Of a stretch of DNA of 64,000 bases, positions 23,830 through 37,576 are shown one piece after another. This stretch comes from Luscinia megarhynchos (lineage: Eukaryota; Chordata; Aves; Passeriformes; Turdidae): NCBI GenBank assembly GCA_034336665.1, contig CM067592.1:53434473-53498472 (forward strand). The letters are read 5' to 3'. The first letter of the stretch is position 1. Each line of letters opens with the position of its first letter. The notes under the pieces were generated by a model. That model was given only the letters and a program-made list of their open reading frames with translations. It ran no database searches and was not told the DNA's origin. Both the position numbers and the translations under genes were made by a program.

Positions 23830-26800
23830 CGTAAGAAAAATTACTTATACCTACAATCTTTGCCCACTCCTCCTCCCACAAGTAAAAAGACCACCTGAAA
23901 TAATTTGTCCAACACTAAAAAACACAATAAGTCACATAACTAGTTTCAGTCAAATGTGTTTTCTAATGACTGAGTTATAAACCCCTTGAAATCAAGCTTT
24001 ATAATGAAATGCTGATAGACCCTTAACTTTAATGGCTCTTCCAAGTGTTTCTAGAGCAGGCATTACTTACAGTGCCATAAAGTGACGTTTCAAATGCTGC
24101 AGAATTTTTTCAAGACAAATAAGCAGGTGTTCAAGAGGGCAGCACTATTTAAACCTCTCTGATTTATGGATATGCTGCGTGAAAGACCAACGGACTTTAT
24201 GGAAGCTCACAGCAGAAACTCCAGACTTTTGTAGACACAGTACCACCATTGTCTGAAGATCACCAATACATGTTAATTTCCAGGTTGTAATATTTGAGCT
24301 CCTGCACTCTCTATGTGTTACCAGTAGTGAAATATATACCTTAACTGACAGAGTAGAGCTCTCTTTTACTGGTGTACTTTTCACACAATATTGCATGCAA
24401 TAAAATCCAGTGCTCAGCAACTTCATCATATATAGTGATGTGAGTCACCTCATACATCGGCCTTTTACTGTTATTTCAGTAACACTTCTTCTTACCTCTT
24501 CCAAAATTTACAGTCAGTGAGTCACTTCCCTCAAAATTTTTAAGCAGCTTTAAAAGAAGATGTATCAAAATATAACCGCCAAATTAACCAGTGGTCAAAA
24601 TCATCCTTCTGAAATTCATTTAACTATCAGTTAACTATCAACTGAAAAGTTCAAAGACAATAAAAGAGTAACTTATTACACCAGTTTAATTAGTTGCAAA
24701 ACAAATATTCCTTTTAGAATGCTTTCTAAAAATCGACTTACCTATAACTCTAATAAACTTATAAAATGTCACATGATAATTGCAAATCACGTGCACCAAC
24801 AAACATCATATTCCAGGACTGACTGACAGGGAAAGATCACAACACATATTTTACTCCCATTTGTTCCATTACTGATTGATTCTACTAGAAAACCTGTAGT
24901 TTACTCACCAGTAGCAGAAATAAAATGTAGGCAGTAGTTACAGATGCAGCAACTAAATTCCATTCAATAAAATCATGACTTGCAGATAGAGCATGCAAGT
25001 CAAAATTCAGATTTCTGTCACATGTCCAACATTTCTCACTGAGAAATAGCTGTGCAAGCACACAAGAACCACAGGAAGAAGAACTTATCCAGCTAAATGT
25101 TCACCCAGGACTAACCCAGAAAAATGCTTTAATGAAATGCTGTACAAGAACAGATACCTCATGATCATCACAAAACTCAAAATATTTCTTAATATGGCCA
25201 CCACTGAGTTATGCTTTGACGTAAGCAAAATTCAGCACTAGAAGAGGCATAATGAGTCTAAGGGTCCCTGCTTATTATTTTGTTTGTAAGTACATACAGT
25301 GAAGCCAAAAACAAGTCTTCAGAATAATTACAATTTTATGGTATTGAATCTTTTTTCTATGTGCTTGATCTTGTCTGCCATAGTGACTTGGTGACCATAA
25401 GGAAACATTCACAATTTGGGAATGAAATTCCCCTGCCTGCCCTGAACTAGCTAGTGCACCTGAAGATTATATAGAGAAATGCTTATGCTTTCTGTGCAAG
25501 GCTGAGACCCAAGATTACAGTACACACGAGGCAACAGTTAACTGCCAAGAATTAAGAAGTGAGATAGTGATTCAGTGTTGCTTTTCCTCATGACCTTTTG
25601 TTTAGGTTATTGATGTGAATACAGCCAAATTAAAGTAATGAAAAGGCCATACATGGGATCTAAAGGGAGCTCTATTATGAGTACCAATTTTGATGCACTT
25701 TACTGTTAAGAATAATTTCAGATTAAATTATTATAACACTGTAAAAAAGTCTGTGTTTTTTGTTTTGCCTAGGCCCATGAAGTTGGAAAGGTTGCAAGCC
25801 TACTCAGATCTTTCATCACAAGTAATGCAATTTTTGACTATAATATAATGGAAAGGAAGAAACCTTTGAGATTCTCTAATTTATTTTGTGGAGTTTTTCT
25901 AATTTATCTTTTTTCCAAACTCTCACTACCTTTTTCCCTGTTAGAGCTTTGCTTTCATTAGCTTCAGTCCCCCAAAAATACATTTCCTTTGGATAATAGT
26001 GAAAGGTAAGAAGGGCAGCAGCAAGGACAGAAGTCCTCTTCAACTGACCTACAGACGGGGTTCACAATAATGTTAAAATTACAGATCCTTTAAAAAGTGA
26101 TCAGACAAACCATCCAGAGCACAGAGGTTTGATACCATCATGATATATTGTACTGCTACTCTGCTCTTCCCTTCCTATTCTTCATGTCAGCGTGAAACAG
26201 AATTCACAAGATTGCAGCCCTCTGAACACATCAGTAAGTTACAGTCTTGTCCTTTTCAGTCTCCTGCTGGTTCAAATAACAGGAACCAATAGAAAGAATA
26301 GTTCAAAGATTTTCTGAATGACTGCAACAAATACAGAATCCTTGGGGTGATTGTTAGGTACTCCACACCAACAAGCTTAACATGGTTGCAGTCTCCCACA
26401 GGTTTTTCACTCTCTCAACAGAATTTAAGAAAAACTCTTTCCCCTCTGAGTGAGCAAGTGAACACTGAAAGAGGAGGAGTCTGGAATGTGGTTACACATA
26501 GAAATTAGGTAGTATGACCTCATCTTTATATTTGTTGTCTGCTTCTATCTCCCATTCCCTCCAGCTTGGTACTTTGGGGTTTAAACAAATGGTAAATAGA
26601 AACTGGTCTTGAAACTCAGTGAAAAATATTTTCATCTCCTTTTCTTCTGTAAATTTTTAGCACAAATAAGCTTTTCCATCAGCAAAGTGTACAGAGGCAA
26701 CCCTATGGACCTTTTCTAATCCTTAATTCTTCCTTCAATTATCTTTGACATATACTGAACATGCATAAGGAGGCTGCACAGTTATTTGTATTTCTTCTGC

Positions 26801-27273
26801 AGACAAGTAAAGTCCTTACTCCCCTTTTCATCCTACTTCATTCATTTTATCAGTAATTCAATTGCAGTATTTTTTCTATTTCGATTTAGCAAATGCTATG
26901 AGAATTGTTGCATTATACCTCTAAGAAATTGCCTTAAAAATTAATTGGAAAGATTTTCATCCCAGTTTTATTCAGCAAATGTTGGAGTGTTCTGCCAATT
27001 CTCACAGGAGATCTGCAAAAACCTCTTCAGCACAGGTGTTTCCGGGACTGGGATTTGTTAGGAAAAGTAACTATTTAATAGCTTATAACCCTTTTAAAGC
27101 CAAAACTATCTCTAACATTTTTCAAAATCATGTTGAAAATACCTGTACATTTCTTGCAGGAGCCTGTGCCACAAATCTGATGATCTGGAAGTAAATGCCA
27201 ATAAAATTATATGTTTCTAATTCTAAAGAGGACTTTATCTTCTGTATTTTCATTTGTTGCTTTCATGTGAATT

Positions 27274-27294
27274 TCAAGTGTTGCTAACACTTGA
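27274..27294. repeat. 9-bp inverted repeat, 3-nt loop
   Basis: tcaagtgtt and aacacttga are exact reverse complements around gct. Pairing does not extend further. No function inferred. Confidence 0.85.
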
Positions 27295-28082
27295 TAGTCA
27301 GTTAGCATAATCTTTAATCACATCTTTCCTAAACAAATGATGTGTAGAGGTAGAGCTGGGCTTCTGTGATGGGGAGGTATTCTGTTAAAAGCATAAGTCT
27401 ATTAATCTTATTTTCACTCATTTTAACACACCATTTCCACTGACTTATTCAGTTATTGCAGTTGTAAGAGTTACTGCAGCACTGCTTAATAACAATGTGT
27501 GGTTTCTGACACATATTTATAGTATACTAAAACCAAAGTCAGACTGGGTGGTAAGTTTTAGACCACCTGGGATGTCTTTAAATCCTCAGCACATGTTTAA
27601 CTGCAGGAAGAATAGAAATAATCCCAAATATGCAGTCAACACACTATTGGCTGATTCACCCTTTAAAATTATATATTCATTTCAAGAAACTGTTTTTCCC
27701 AAGTGTCCTTCTAAAACACATAAAAAAGGTTTACTATAACTTCATCAGTTAAGTGATGGAGAAATACTTGAGAAAACAAAAGTGCCTGCTAAAACTCTAT
27801 TTTAAAACAAGGCAACAAATTGATGTGGACAGCAAATTGATGGATTTTCCGTATTTAATTTTCTTTCTTTCACTCTCTTTGCCTTGCATGAAACAAGAAC
27901 TTGACATTTCATGTGAGACTACATCAGTTGTTTAGTTTTACAAGTGTCTAGTTGTAAGCATAAAATATACATTGTGCTGTAACAGTTTTAGGAAAAAAAC
28001 TATAATTTATTTCAAAATATTCATTTAATAAGTATTTCTTAAGTATCTCAGTGGTGTTTCAAATTGATAATTAGGTGATAGA

Positions 28083-28127
28083 GTAAGCAACACTATTTTT
28101 ACAAATGTGTAAGCAACACATTTGTAA
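28083..28127. repeat. 12-bp perfect hairpin with overlapping direct repeat
   Basis: Arms ttacaaatgtgt (28099-28110) and acacatttgtaa (28116-28127) pair perfectly around loop aagca. The 11-mer gtaagcaacac occurs at 28083-28093 and again at 28109-28119, so the hairpin loop is also part of a direct repeat. It may be the footprint of a local template-switch duplication. Confidence 0.85.
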
Positions 28128-29261
28128 CCATGTTGCAAATCAATCCGCCTGTTCTTTCACCTGTATTGTCATTTTAAGTGAAGGGCACGGTTTTCCCCTG
28201 TCCATCAAAGCACTTAAACATTTGCAGTCTCCTTGACTTCAGAAGTGCCAGTCTTCATGGACCCAACACAAAACATGTACTCAAGTGTTTCTGGTGGTTC
28301 AGAGTACTGCTGAGCAAGGGCAGCAGAGCAGAACCTAGCCAGATCCTCTAGGCTGGAAATGTTGCATAGTAATAATACAGTTTTTTCAGGTACAATGGTT
28401 TTTGAGCTTTTTAACAATAAATATGAGTGCAAAGGGAATTGTGAAATACATCATGTTGCTATTTTAAAACGTATAATTAAAATAAGAGGAAATTTGTAGT
28501 AACCGATGTTAAAAAGCAGAGAGACGAAAATCAGCTTGATACACAAAGTTATCAAAGCAAGAAACATCCTTGATGTGAACTGGAATAGATTCAGAATACT
28601 GCAAATTTCCTAATCAGTGAGTAACCTCCAATCTCTACCAGTCTCATACTAGTGTAAAATGTTTTTAATTTAATTTATATTGACACTCATTTCAAGGGCT
28701 TTTCTGTGCGGCCAGTCAACAAAGTTACTATGGAAAAATACTGAAATTTTCACAAACCAAACATATCTCTAAATAAGAAGTTGATGGTTACTGTAAACAA
28801 ACTTTCTTACCTATAAGTTTTAAACTATGGAGTAAATACTTTAAGTGTTTGAAAATTCTTTTTCTGTTAAAGACTGCCAAACAAGCACTTATCCCACAGT
28901 TACTTTATAGCTGAGATTTTCAAGTTAGACGACTTTCTTCTGGTGCACAGTAAGGTAAAAGAGTGCTTGCTTGTATTTATTAGAGGACAATAAAAGGAGG
29001 ACAAGTATATTCCTTAAGAACAGCAGTACAGCAAATCTCTGGGATTTACTTTTGGTTATTTTCTTAATTTGGTTTAATCTAGAGAAATGTAATCACAGGA
29101 GACAACAGCAAAGGCAAAACCAGAATAAGCTCAAATGTAATGTGCTCTTTAAATTCATACTTTTCATACAGGGTACTTATAGTCACTACTAGTATCACAG
29201 AAATGCAGAAGACATAAATGCATTCTTTGAGGATTGCTCCTAAAATAAAAACATATATATT

Positions 29262-29309
29262 AAAAAAAACAAAAAACAAAAAACAAAAAACAAAAAACAA
29301 AAAAAAAAC
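29262..29309 (+). repeat. (CAAAAAA)n A-rich array
   Basis: Heptamer caaaaaa repeated about five times and bounded by longer A runs. It explains the KTKNKKQKTKNKK peptide on + and the FLFFVFCFLFFVFF peptide on -, neither of which is a gene. Confidence 0.95.
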
Positions 29310-30569
29310 AACCACAGACAATTTTCCCGTAAGAACTTTATTTTTAATCAAACCCATTTTGCTCTTCAAGCAGGAAGCCAATTTGATATTACAGTTTTTT
29401 TTGCCAAGTGATGGAATGTGCAGTCATGCACCAGCAATTGAATCCTGAAATTCAGTTTGCCCATGTTTGACAAGAAATGGTTTCAGGTTCAAGCATGCAC
29501 TATATTACAAAGCACTTAAATAAATAAAGGGGAGGCCATGCATTTTATTCCAGAAGACTGAAATACATCTTGCAATGTGGGGCTTTGATGTTATTCATAT
29601 GCTAACAATATACCGTTTCCTCCAAGCGCTTGATACATCAGAATAAAAAGACATAATTTGCTGACATTGTGCTGTACACTTCCTGTCCAGAATACTGATC
29701 AATTGTCATTCAGCTTCCAAGGCAAATACACTCAAATTAGGCTCAATATAACCTTCACGTTATGCTTTTAACACTTAAAAATTCCAGTTAAAATAATTTT
29801 CTATTTTACAGAATAAAACGATGAAACAAAGACCATAATTGTATTTTCACTCTGCTTCTAAAATGCAGTTCTAGTGCCCCAGGGATTTCTTTCATCTAGT
29901 GTAAATGCTGGCATATGATGTGATTGTTAACATAGCTGGCCACCAGATGAAGTAAATTATCTAAACTGCCAAGATTCCTACTTTCATTCCAATTTAAACA
30001 TCAATTTAACACAGAAACTGAAGGGTATTATGAAAGCTTTAGTATGAACCATTTCAGATATGAAAAAGCATGGGCAGATTTCTCAAGCCACAGAAACAAA
30101 CAAATATGCAATTCATTGAACCTGAAGATGAGTTCAAAAATGATCAGTGCACAAAGATATTTTTATCAAATTAACCCCATGCTAGTAAATTAGTTCAGTA
30201 TCCCTGTGTACCTTGCAAAAAGGGAGTCGTCTGCATGAATCCACCAGGACATTATCCAGAAGCAATTGTTATATCAAGTGGATAAAAGGGGAGCCTATAG
30301 CTAACAAGTATTTAGTTCCTTTTTCTAAGAAAAAACACTTTGAAGTATATTTGGGCTGTGAGACTGCCCTATTCAGGAAGAATTTTCTCCAGTTTAAACA
30401 ATTTTATTACAGATTTCTTTCTGAGAGTCATTTAATCTTCTTTTTTCTCAGCTCCGTCCTCCTCCATATAAAATTGATGCTCTTATTCCATTCAGTGGCA
30501 CACGCACAAGGCTGAGAGCTCTTCCATACAGCAGCACAATGCAGTTAGTTTTACATAAGGTACTGAGAC

Positions 30570-30583
30570 ATTACCATGGCAAT
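30570..30583. promoter_or_regulatory. RFX X-box-like palindrome (weak)
   Basis: attaccatggcaat, one mismatch in each outer half from the GTTRCCATGGYAAC X-box. See the stronger sites at 38687 and 43626. Confidence 0.25.
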
Positions 30584-30639
30584 GGCTAGGCAATCCAGTC
30601 CTGGATTCCATGGAGGATATCTTCTGAGGTCATGGAGTG

Positions 30640-31085
30640 CACAGACCTAGCAGAAGGGATGCGTTTCTAGCTCTGTTGGTCAGCAGTGTAAGTGAGCTAA
30701 CTGGGGACATCAACATTGGAGGCATCCTGGCCTGCAGTGATGACAGGTGGAATTTGCAGTCCTCGAGCTTATAGGTCAAGTAAAGATATGTCCCTGAACT
30801 TTAGCAAAGCAAACTTCCATCTCTTCAAGGAGACAGTAAATGGGATACCCTGGGAGACTTGGACAGATTGTCACATCCAGAGGGTAGTGGTCAATGGCTC
30901 AGAGTCCCAGTGGACATCAGTGGCAAGTGGTGCCCTCAGGGGTCTGTACTGAGACCAGTGTTATTTAATATCTTCATGAATGGCATAGTGAAGACATAGA
31001 CAAAGGGATAGAGTGCATCCCCAGCAGATTTGAAGATGACACCAAGCTGAGGACTATGGAGTTATACTAGCCATGCAAAATTGAG
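30640..31085 (+). mobile_element. CR1 LINE, reverse-transcriptase fragment (sense)
   Basis: Sense CR1 RT sequence. 30880-30960 encodes the QRVVVNGSESQWTSVASGA block followed by LRGLY. The catalytic-loop remnant FEDDTKL lies at 31029-31049 (FADDTKL in active CR1). Between them, ttatttaatatcttcatgaa (30961-30980) corresponds to the LFNIF.N block. Frame breaks and a stop after GLY make it inactive. The 3' UTR is missing: the copy ends about 35 bp after the catalytic motif. Confidence 0.88.
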
Positions 31086-32279
31086 GAAAAGATGTTTCTA
31101 ATGAGGTTAAAAATCACAGCACATCCAGTGGGCATGTGTGCAATTTTTTGCAACACCTAAGTTTATTACCTACCAGCACATATCATCCTTGTCCTCTAGT
31201 GGGAAGAAATGGTCTTTCTACATTATTCTTGAACAGAGGAGTTTATAGTAAGCAAGGCTAAGAAATGAGCAAAGAGAAGGACATCCTTTGAAGAAAATCC
31301 TATTATAATGATTAATGTGCTGTGGTTATGACAACGCTGAAATTGATATAATTTACCTGTTTATTGCAAAAAGGATAACAATAAGATTGCAAACAGCTCC
31401 CAAAAATATTAAAAAATATAAGAGTTTTATATGCAATTAAGGACAATGGCACAGGTGACAAACTTTATGAGAACATGAAATGAGGCCAACCCATAAAATT
31501 GACTAATCACTAATTAAGCCAAAGTAGATCTTTTGGAGTTAAATGGCAGAGAAAAAAAAATAAAAAAAGCATTATCGGACACCATTTACATGAACATATA
31601 CATGGCTGCATATGGAACAGAGTGCTGAATCAAAGATGTGGTGATAATCACTTTGAAGAGGATTTGACAATTTTGACAAGGCAAAATTAGTCAGTGTATC
31701 AGTAAATTATGTTTTCTTCCATAATGCTCTTGGCCAAGTACCGAAACATCAACTCTAAAACATAAGCAAGAAAAAAATAGAAGGACAAACACACTACTCA
31801 TTATTCAGACAATATGACCTGCAAGGACCACTTTGCAAATACTTCAGTGCAGGTCCAAACATGCACACACAAAACATTGGGTTTACAGGCTTTATCTGCC
31901 AGATCATTTCCAAGCAAACACCCACATGTTTTCAAACTGCCTAAGGTGAGACAAAGGCACTCAAAAAGCTAGCAGCATTTACATCTAAGAACCAAAATTT
32001 TAGAACTAGATCTTAAGGCCATCCTCACGGTTTACTACTTAAATATAAACAAGAGTATTGTCAGTGGAACTTAGATTAGTATTTTTGAAGGGCAAGACAG
32101 TCTTCATGTGAAGTTCCATTCTTGGCATTCACACACGAGTGTTATACAGCCTATAAATAAAGCCAAGATTTTCACCATCCAGTTTAACTGACCTCTTCTG
32201 CTTAAGGGGTACTGGAGTAGCTTGCCAACTTACTTTGAGAGGGGAGGTTAGCAAACATGACCTCCACCTACAAGGAGAG
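31086..32279. other. AT-rich non-coding DNA between CR1 copies
   Basis: Nothing recognised. The part from about 32150 may already be decayed CR1 leading into the next element. Confidence 0.5.
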
Positions 32280-33509
32280 ACAGATCTGACCTGCCAGCCT
32301 GACCCAAGTGCTAGGGAAGATCCCAGAGCAGACACCTTGAGTGCCATTATGCAGCATAACAGGACAACCAGAGGATCAGGTTAAGCCATCAGTGGTTTAT
32401 GAAAGGTGGGTCATCACTGACCAAATTCACCTCCCTCTATGACAAGGTGACTCATTTAGTGGATGACAGAAAGGCTGTGGATGACAGACTATGGGTGTGT
32501 ATACTTGGGCTTTTCTGATTCCTTTGACTTCACTTCCCACAGCCCTCCCCTACAGAAACTGGCTGCTCGTGGCCTGGACAGGTGCACTGGTGAAACCTGG
32601 CAGTGTGGCTGTGCCCAGAGAGTGAAGGTGGGTGGTGCCACATCCCATTGGCAGGGTTGTGTTGCTCGGTATTGGGCAAGTCTTGTTTAATATCTTTATC
32701 TATTATTTGGATGAGAGGATAGAGTGTCCCCTCTGTCAGTTTGGAGGTGGCAGTAGGTTGGGACAGAACGTTGATCTGCTGGAAGGCAGAAAGGCTCTTC
32801 AGAAGGATCTGGACAGGCTAGATTGATGTCTGAGGGCAAGTGGATGAGGTTCAACAAGGTGAAATACCAGGTCCTGCACTTGGGTCACAACAACCCCAGA
32901 CAGTGCTCAGAGTGGCTGAAAAGCTGTCTAGTGGAAAATGATCTGGGGCTGCTGGTCACCAGTGGCTGAACATGAGCTAACTCTGCCCAGGTGGCCAAGG
33001 AGACCAAGGGCATCCTGGCCTGGATCAGCAATAGTGTGGCCAGCAGGAGCAGGACAGTGATGACCATACCGCTGTACTGGGCATTGGTGAGAGCACCCCT
33101 CAAGTCCTGTGTGCAGTTCTGGGCCCCTTGTGACAAGGAAGACATTCAGGTATTCAAGTGAATCCAGGGCAATGGAGCTGGTGAAGTTTCTGCTCTCTAC
33201 AACTGCCTGGAAGGAGATTGTAGTGAGGTGGTGTTCTGCCACGTTTCCCAAATAACAGCTGACAGGACAAGAGGAAACAGCCTCAAGTGTCTCCAGGAGA
33301 GGTTTAGATTGCATATCTAAATTCTTCACTTAAAGGGTTCTCAAGCCCTATAACAAGCTGTCCAGGGAATCATCAACTCTGAAAGCAATTTAGAATACAT
33401 GTAAATATGGCACTTAGCCTGGGGTTGGACTTGGCAGTGCTGGGTTAACGTTGGGCTCAATGATCTTGGAGGTCTTTTCCAAATTAGATGATTCTATAAA
33501 AGTGTTTGA
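32280..33509 (+). mobile_element. CR1 LINE, RT to 3' end (sense), about 1.2 kb
   Basis: One of the longest sense CR1 copies in the window. 32545-32650 encodes LAARGLDRCT followed by AQRVKVGGATSHW. 32672-32826 encodes VLFNIFIYYLDERIECPL and NVDLLEGRKALQKDLDRLD, the RT palm region and the block after it, although the catalytic FADD segment is now a GGGSRLG-like sequence. Later parts (32850-33150) match the VLHLGHNNP and 'ILAWISNSVASRS' blocks across shifted frames. The 3' UTR signature gatcttggaggtcttttcc and a terminal gattctataaaag are present at 33462-33502. Frameshifts and stops show it is inactive. The 5' boundary is approximate. Confidence 0.9.
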
Positions 33510-36500
33510 AGAACAGATCTGTGCCCCACACTCACTCCTTAGTAAAATAAGAGAAGACAAGAGAAATACTAACCAGCTAAGGGGAGCAAACAACCTGTAA
33601 ACAGCAGCTACCAAATATCTTGTTGGCATAGTTTTTCTATGACAACTGTAAAGGCTAAATCATCATTTTCAAATTCCAGAGTTACAACCTGGTATTTACA
33701 TGGTAAGGGGTTATTTTAAGAATAGTTACAAAAGTGTGCAAATATATAGTTTAAGCAAATTTATGATGTGTAAGTAGGTTTTGTTCTTTTAAAATAACAA
33801 CAAACACCAAGAAAAATATACTTCAGTAATAACCTGAGAAAGGAAAGGCAGAAGGAAGTACAGAGAATAAAGAGAGAGAAAAAATTTATTCCTCTCAGAA
33901 AAAGAGATAGGATGAAGTTGGCGCAAGACACAGAATTAAATGCATCATACTAGAGTGTGGATTCCATCAGGATGGATCTTTGTTTTTCCCCAGCTCTCCT
34001 TTCAGAAATCTTATAAACATTTCGGGTTTTTTCAATTCTTAATTGATGCATCCACAGAACACCTAGCCCCAGGAACAAGGCATACATTGTACTGCGTTAT
34101 CAGGTACTGTGTTATTTAATGTACTAGTTATGGTAAAAGATATCAACAAAATAGATATGATAATTTGATATTGATGCCATCCTACATGCAAATATTGTAA
34201 AGTTTTGACCTTCTTATCAGTGTGCTTATTCTTCCTATCACAATTTAAATGAATTAATATTTTACCCTTACCTTATAAACAGATAAATTTCCAGAGAGAT
34301 GGAATAAAACAGTACTCTTTCCAAAACAATCCACATTCTTGTGCATTTTCGTCCTGCTTTTTCTGAATCAAAAGCTTACATGTATCTGTATACGTTTATA
34401 TATATTTGTGGTTTATCATTACTTTCTTAGTTCTTAGAAGAATGACTCATTGAAAGAGAAGTCACACAAAACAAGGACATGTCCTGGACATGGAACTACA
34501 ACATAATCAATGCTTGTAAAGTGTGGAAAGGTAGCTACAAAAATAATATGCAATATGCACAGGTTGCTTCCTTTCTAACATTTCTTTTCAACTTCCTGAT
34601 CTTGGACATTCTGATCAGATCTCCAGCTATTTACAATAGTTCCAAAATGCTGACTTTGTTAATGCACAGACCTCAGCAGGACAAGGACTGTTGAGGATGA
34701 TTGATTGAAATTCATAACGTGTTGCAAAATGATTTCTTTGAGATAGCCAGTAGGGAACTTTGTTTGTTGAACTTATTATTCATTCATGTATTCATGAAAC
34801 AAAATACAATAAAAGTATAATCCCTCCATAGCGCCTGAATGATCACATTGAAATGAACCCAGAGCTTTGCAGTGCTAAGCAAGGTCTTTACTTTGCAACA
34901 GAACAGTTTTATATTGCAATATCATTAGCTGAGCCTAGAGTTTACATTATACTTACAAATCAGCAAGGGAAATTTAACCTGCATTGTAATCTAAGGTTAT
35001 GCTGAAAATCAGATATTAAAAATACGCATGCATAATAACAACTGCTTATGGGACTTTTTTATTTCCTCCTTCTTAAATGATTTAGCAATTACTGTGTTGA
35101 AATGTAACTAAGACTGTGAATCTGCTTGCATTTTGACAACTAAAATATGGGTCAAAACAAACACAGGAATAACAAATATACTTTGGTGATTTGAAAGTTC
35201 TTAAAGTAAATCAGCAATGGGAAAATTGAGTTGTCAAACCTGCTATTTGAAAAAAATTACTGACAAGATTTGAATCAGACTTTCCTGTGATGGAAATGCT
35301 GATAAAATAAAGGACTAAAATTTAAAAAGAAAATCACTGTAAAATGATCCAGCACTGAAAGTGTTTACATTCACAAATATGAATATACCTAATGATATGA
35401 AGCAAAGCTTGACTTTCCATTCCTCGCTAAACTTTCCTGTTCCTTCTCTTTCTAAACTAAATATTTGCATATTTACATTCAGCTTGAGCTAGTTTTGCAT
35501 TCTGTATTCACATCCTATTTTATCTTGAGAAGAAATATATTTATGCACTATAGACATCAAGTTTTGCATTACTAATTTCCATAATTTGTCATTCATTTTC
35601 AACCATAGTAAATGCAGAGTCACTTGGCAAGCCACTGTTACTGACCTTGCTGTTGTCAAAGTGTTGTGCTAAACTAAGAGGACTTCTGGAAATCATCTTG
35701 ACAAATTGTTTCCTCTTGCTTCAAAAGGAATCCTCCCTCCCCTCTGCAAAATGCTTATAACTTGTGATAGGAGGATAAGGAGTCCTTGACTTTGAAAGGT
35801 CTAGGTCAGCTTTTCATTGAGTTCTTCCTATCACTTTTGATCAGCTAGACCGAAAAAGTAAAAAAGCCTTGAGTTAACAAAGTATTTCTGGCCCCATAGA
35901 TTTAATTTGATTTTGGAGCAGATAGAGAAAATAATTAGGCCCAAACATAACTTTCCAAAGTTAAAGTTAACCAGATGCGTAGATATTAATCTCAGCTCTC
36001 AACATGAAAGTTGAAGGATCCCTGTTTATGAGACGCCTAGCTGATCTTTCAAAAAAGTTCTTTCTCTTGCATTAATCTGTGTTCTTACCCCTTGAATTGG
36101 GAAAAGGCCTTTAGTCAGTAAAGGCTGTGTGAGCTCTGTTCAGCTGGCAAAGAGTGGTGACGGATACCAAACCCCATGAGAAGCTCTTTGGTGCAGAAGA
36201 CTACCTCTTCCCTTTCCTGTGGTCGAAGCATAAAGACTTGCCTGATGGCAACCCAGCAAAGGGAAAAGCAGAGTTTGATCTCTGATTTGATCCACTTGCA
36301 AAGTGCAAGTCTGTAATCCAGAAAGATTGCAGCCTTTTCGAATAAACAGCCCCCTATGTTCACTTGAACAAAGAAAATCACTTAAGTTTGACTTCAACAT
36401 AACACATCAATGAGATTTAATACCATGCACAATCTCACTTAAATTTGTAGAGTGTTGGAGGCTTTTACTTGCAAAGATTTAAATATTCCCTCTTATTTAC

Positions 36501-37505
36501 AGTTAATGTCTTGACTTGCTGTTAAACCTGGCAAGCACTTTGTTGTGTTGATGCTCAGAAAGATTAATTTCAATGCCTCAAAGACAATGGTGTTTTCCAG
36601 AAAATGTTGAGAAAACAGAGTTTTAGAGAAACTTTGTTTTGGGAAACAGTGACAATTGTTATCAGCTCATCATCACTTCACCAACTACTTCTGAAATAAC
36701 TTTTTTTTTTTTTTCATTCTCCTCTTCTACATGTTGTTAATGGTATAAGCTATAACTTGACCAGAAATCTAAAAGTATTAGAAGCAACTCTACACCAGCC
36801 AACAAGACATTCTCCTAGCAAGTCACTTAACAATAAAGCTTCTAAGGATTTGGGGACCTCTAAAAGTATTATTTCATATGCAATACCATTACTTTAAATG
36901 GTGACTCTGACTTGAGTCAGATTGGAAATTTTCAGAAAAGTGAATCTGGCTAACAAGCTCATAAATCGCAGAGATTAAATTTAAAGGATATTATTTCAGT
37001 CAAAACTTGCAAGATTCTTGCATTAGAATTAAATAGTGAGGAAGCAGGAATTAAATCAATTTTCTGAAACATATGTATAACCTCTTTAGAAGTTTCTCTT
37101 AACATTCTCTTAACCTCCTCTTAAAGGTCTTTGCATGATGGGATGGGAGAATCTTTCTTCAGCTCAATAGTTTATGTTCTCAATTGTTATTCCCATGACA
37201 AGATATTTTTCTTATTATCAAGGGCATGCAATCTTTCATGCCAGTGTATACAATGCAAAAGTATACTGATACACTTGACTAGGTATATCAGTATATACCT
37301 ACAAGGCAGAGAATACTGGTAGGCAGGGGAAGAAGCTCAGTTTGCAGTAATTGTATTCACCCTGCGAAGAAGGATTAACTGGCTCAGCAGTACTGATTAA
37401 ACACTATTGACGCAGCTATCAAATTTTCAGGACTTTGATTAGCTCACTTATTTTTGCTTAACACCACACTGAATTGTGCATCATAACATCACAATCACAA
37501 ACGTA

Positions 37506-37520
37506 GAAAACACACACACA

Positions 37521-37554
<34 letters not shown>

Positions 37555-37576
37555 TGCACACACAAACACACACACA
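37506..37576. repeat. (CA)n microsatellite
   Basis: About 70 bp of CA dinucleotides with single T, G or A interruptions. It gives the HTHTYTHTHTHTH peptide in the open frame at 37476-37691. Confidence 0.97.

Larger units (their letters stand above)
19031..30639. other. Transposon-poor, AT-rich block; no gene seen
   Basis: About 11.6 kb in which I recognise no LINE, LTR, SINE or exon. Features inside: a CArG/TATA pair at 19469-19504, a palindrome at 23816-23829, hairpins at 27274-27294 and 28099-28127, an A-rich heptamer array at 29262-29309 and an X-box-like site at 30570-30583. The minus-strand frame at 28214-28432 is not recognised. The dearth of transposons would fit conserved regulatory DNA, but this is inference only. 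Confidence 0.5.

Noticed and set aside
28214..28432. Minus-strand 72-codon frame with a peptide of plausible composition
   Set aside because: No recognisable family, no splice signals that I can defend; retained only as non-coding.
29079..29448. Phe-rich and Lys-rich frames on opposite strands
   Set aside because: Both come from the (CAAAAAA)n array.
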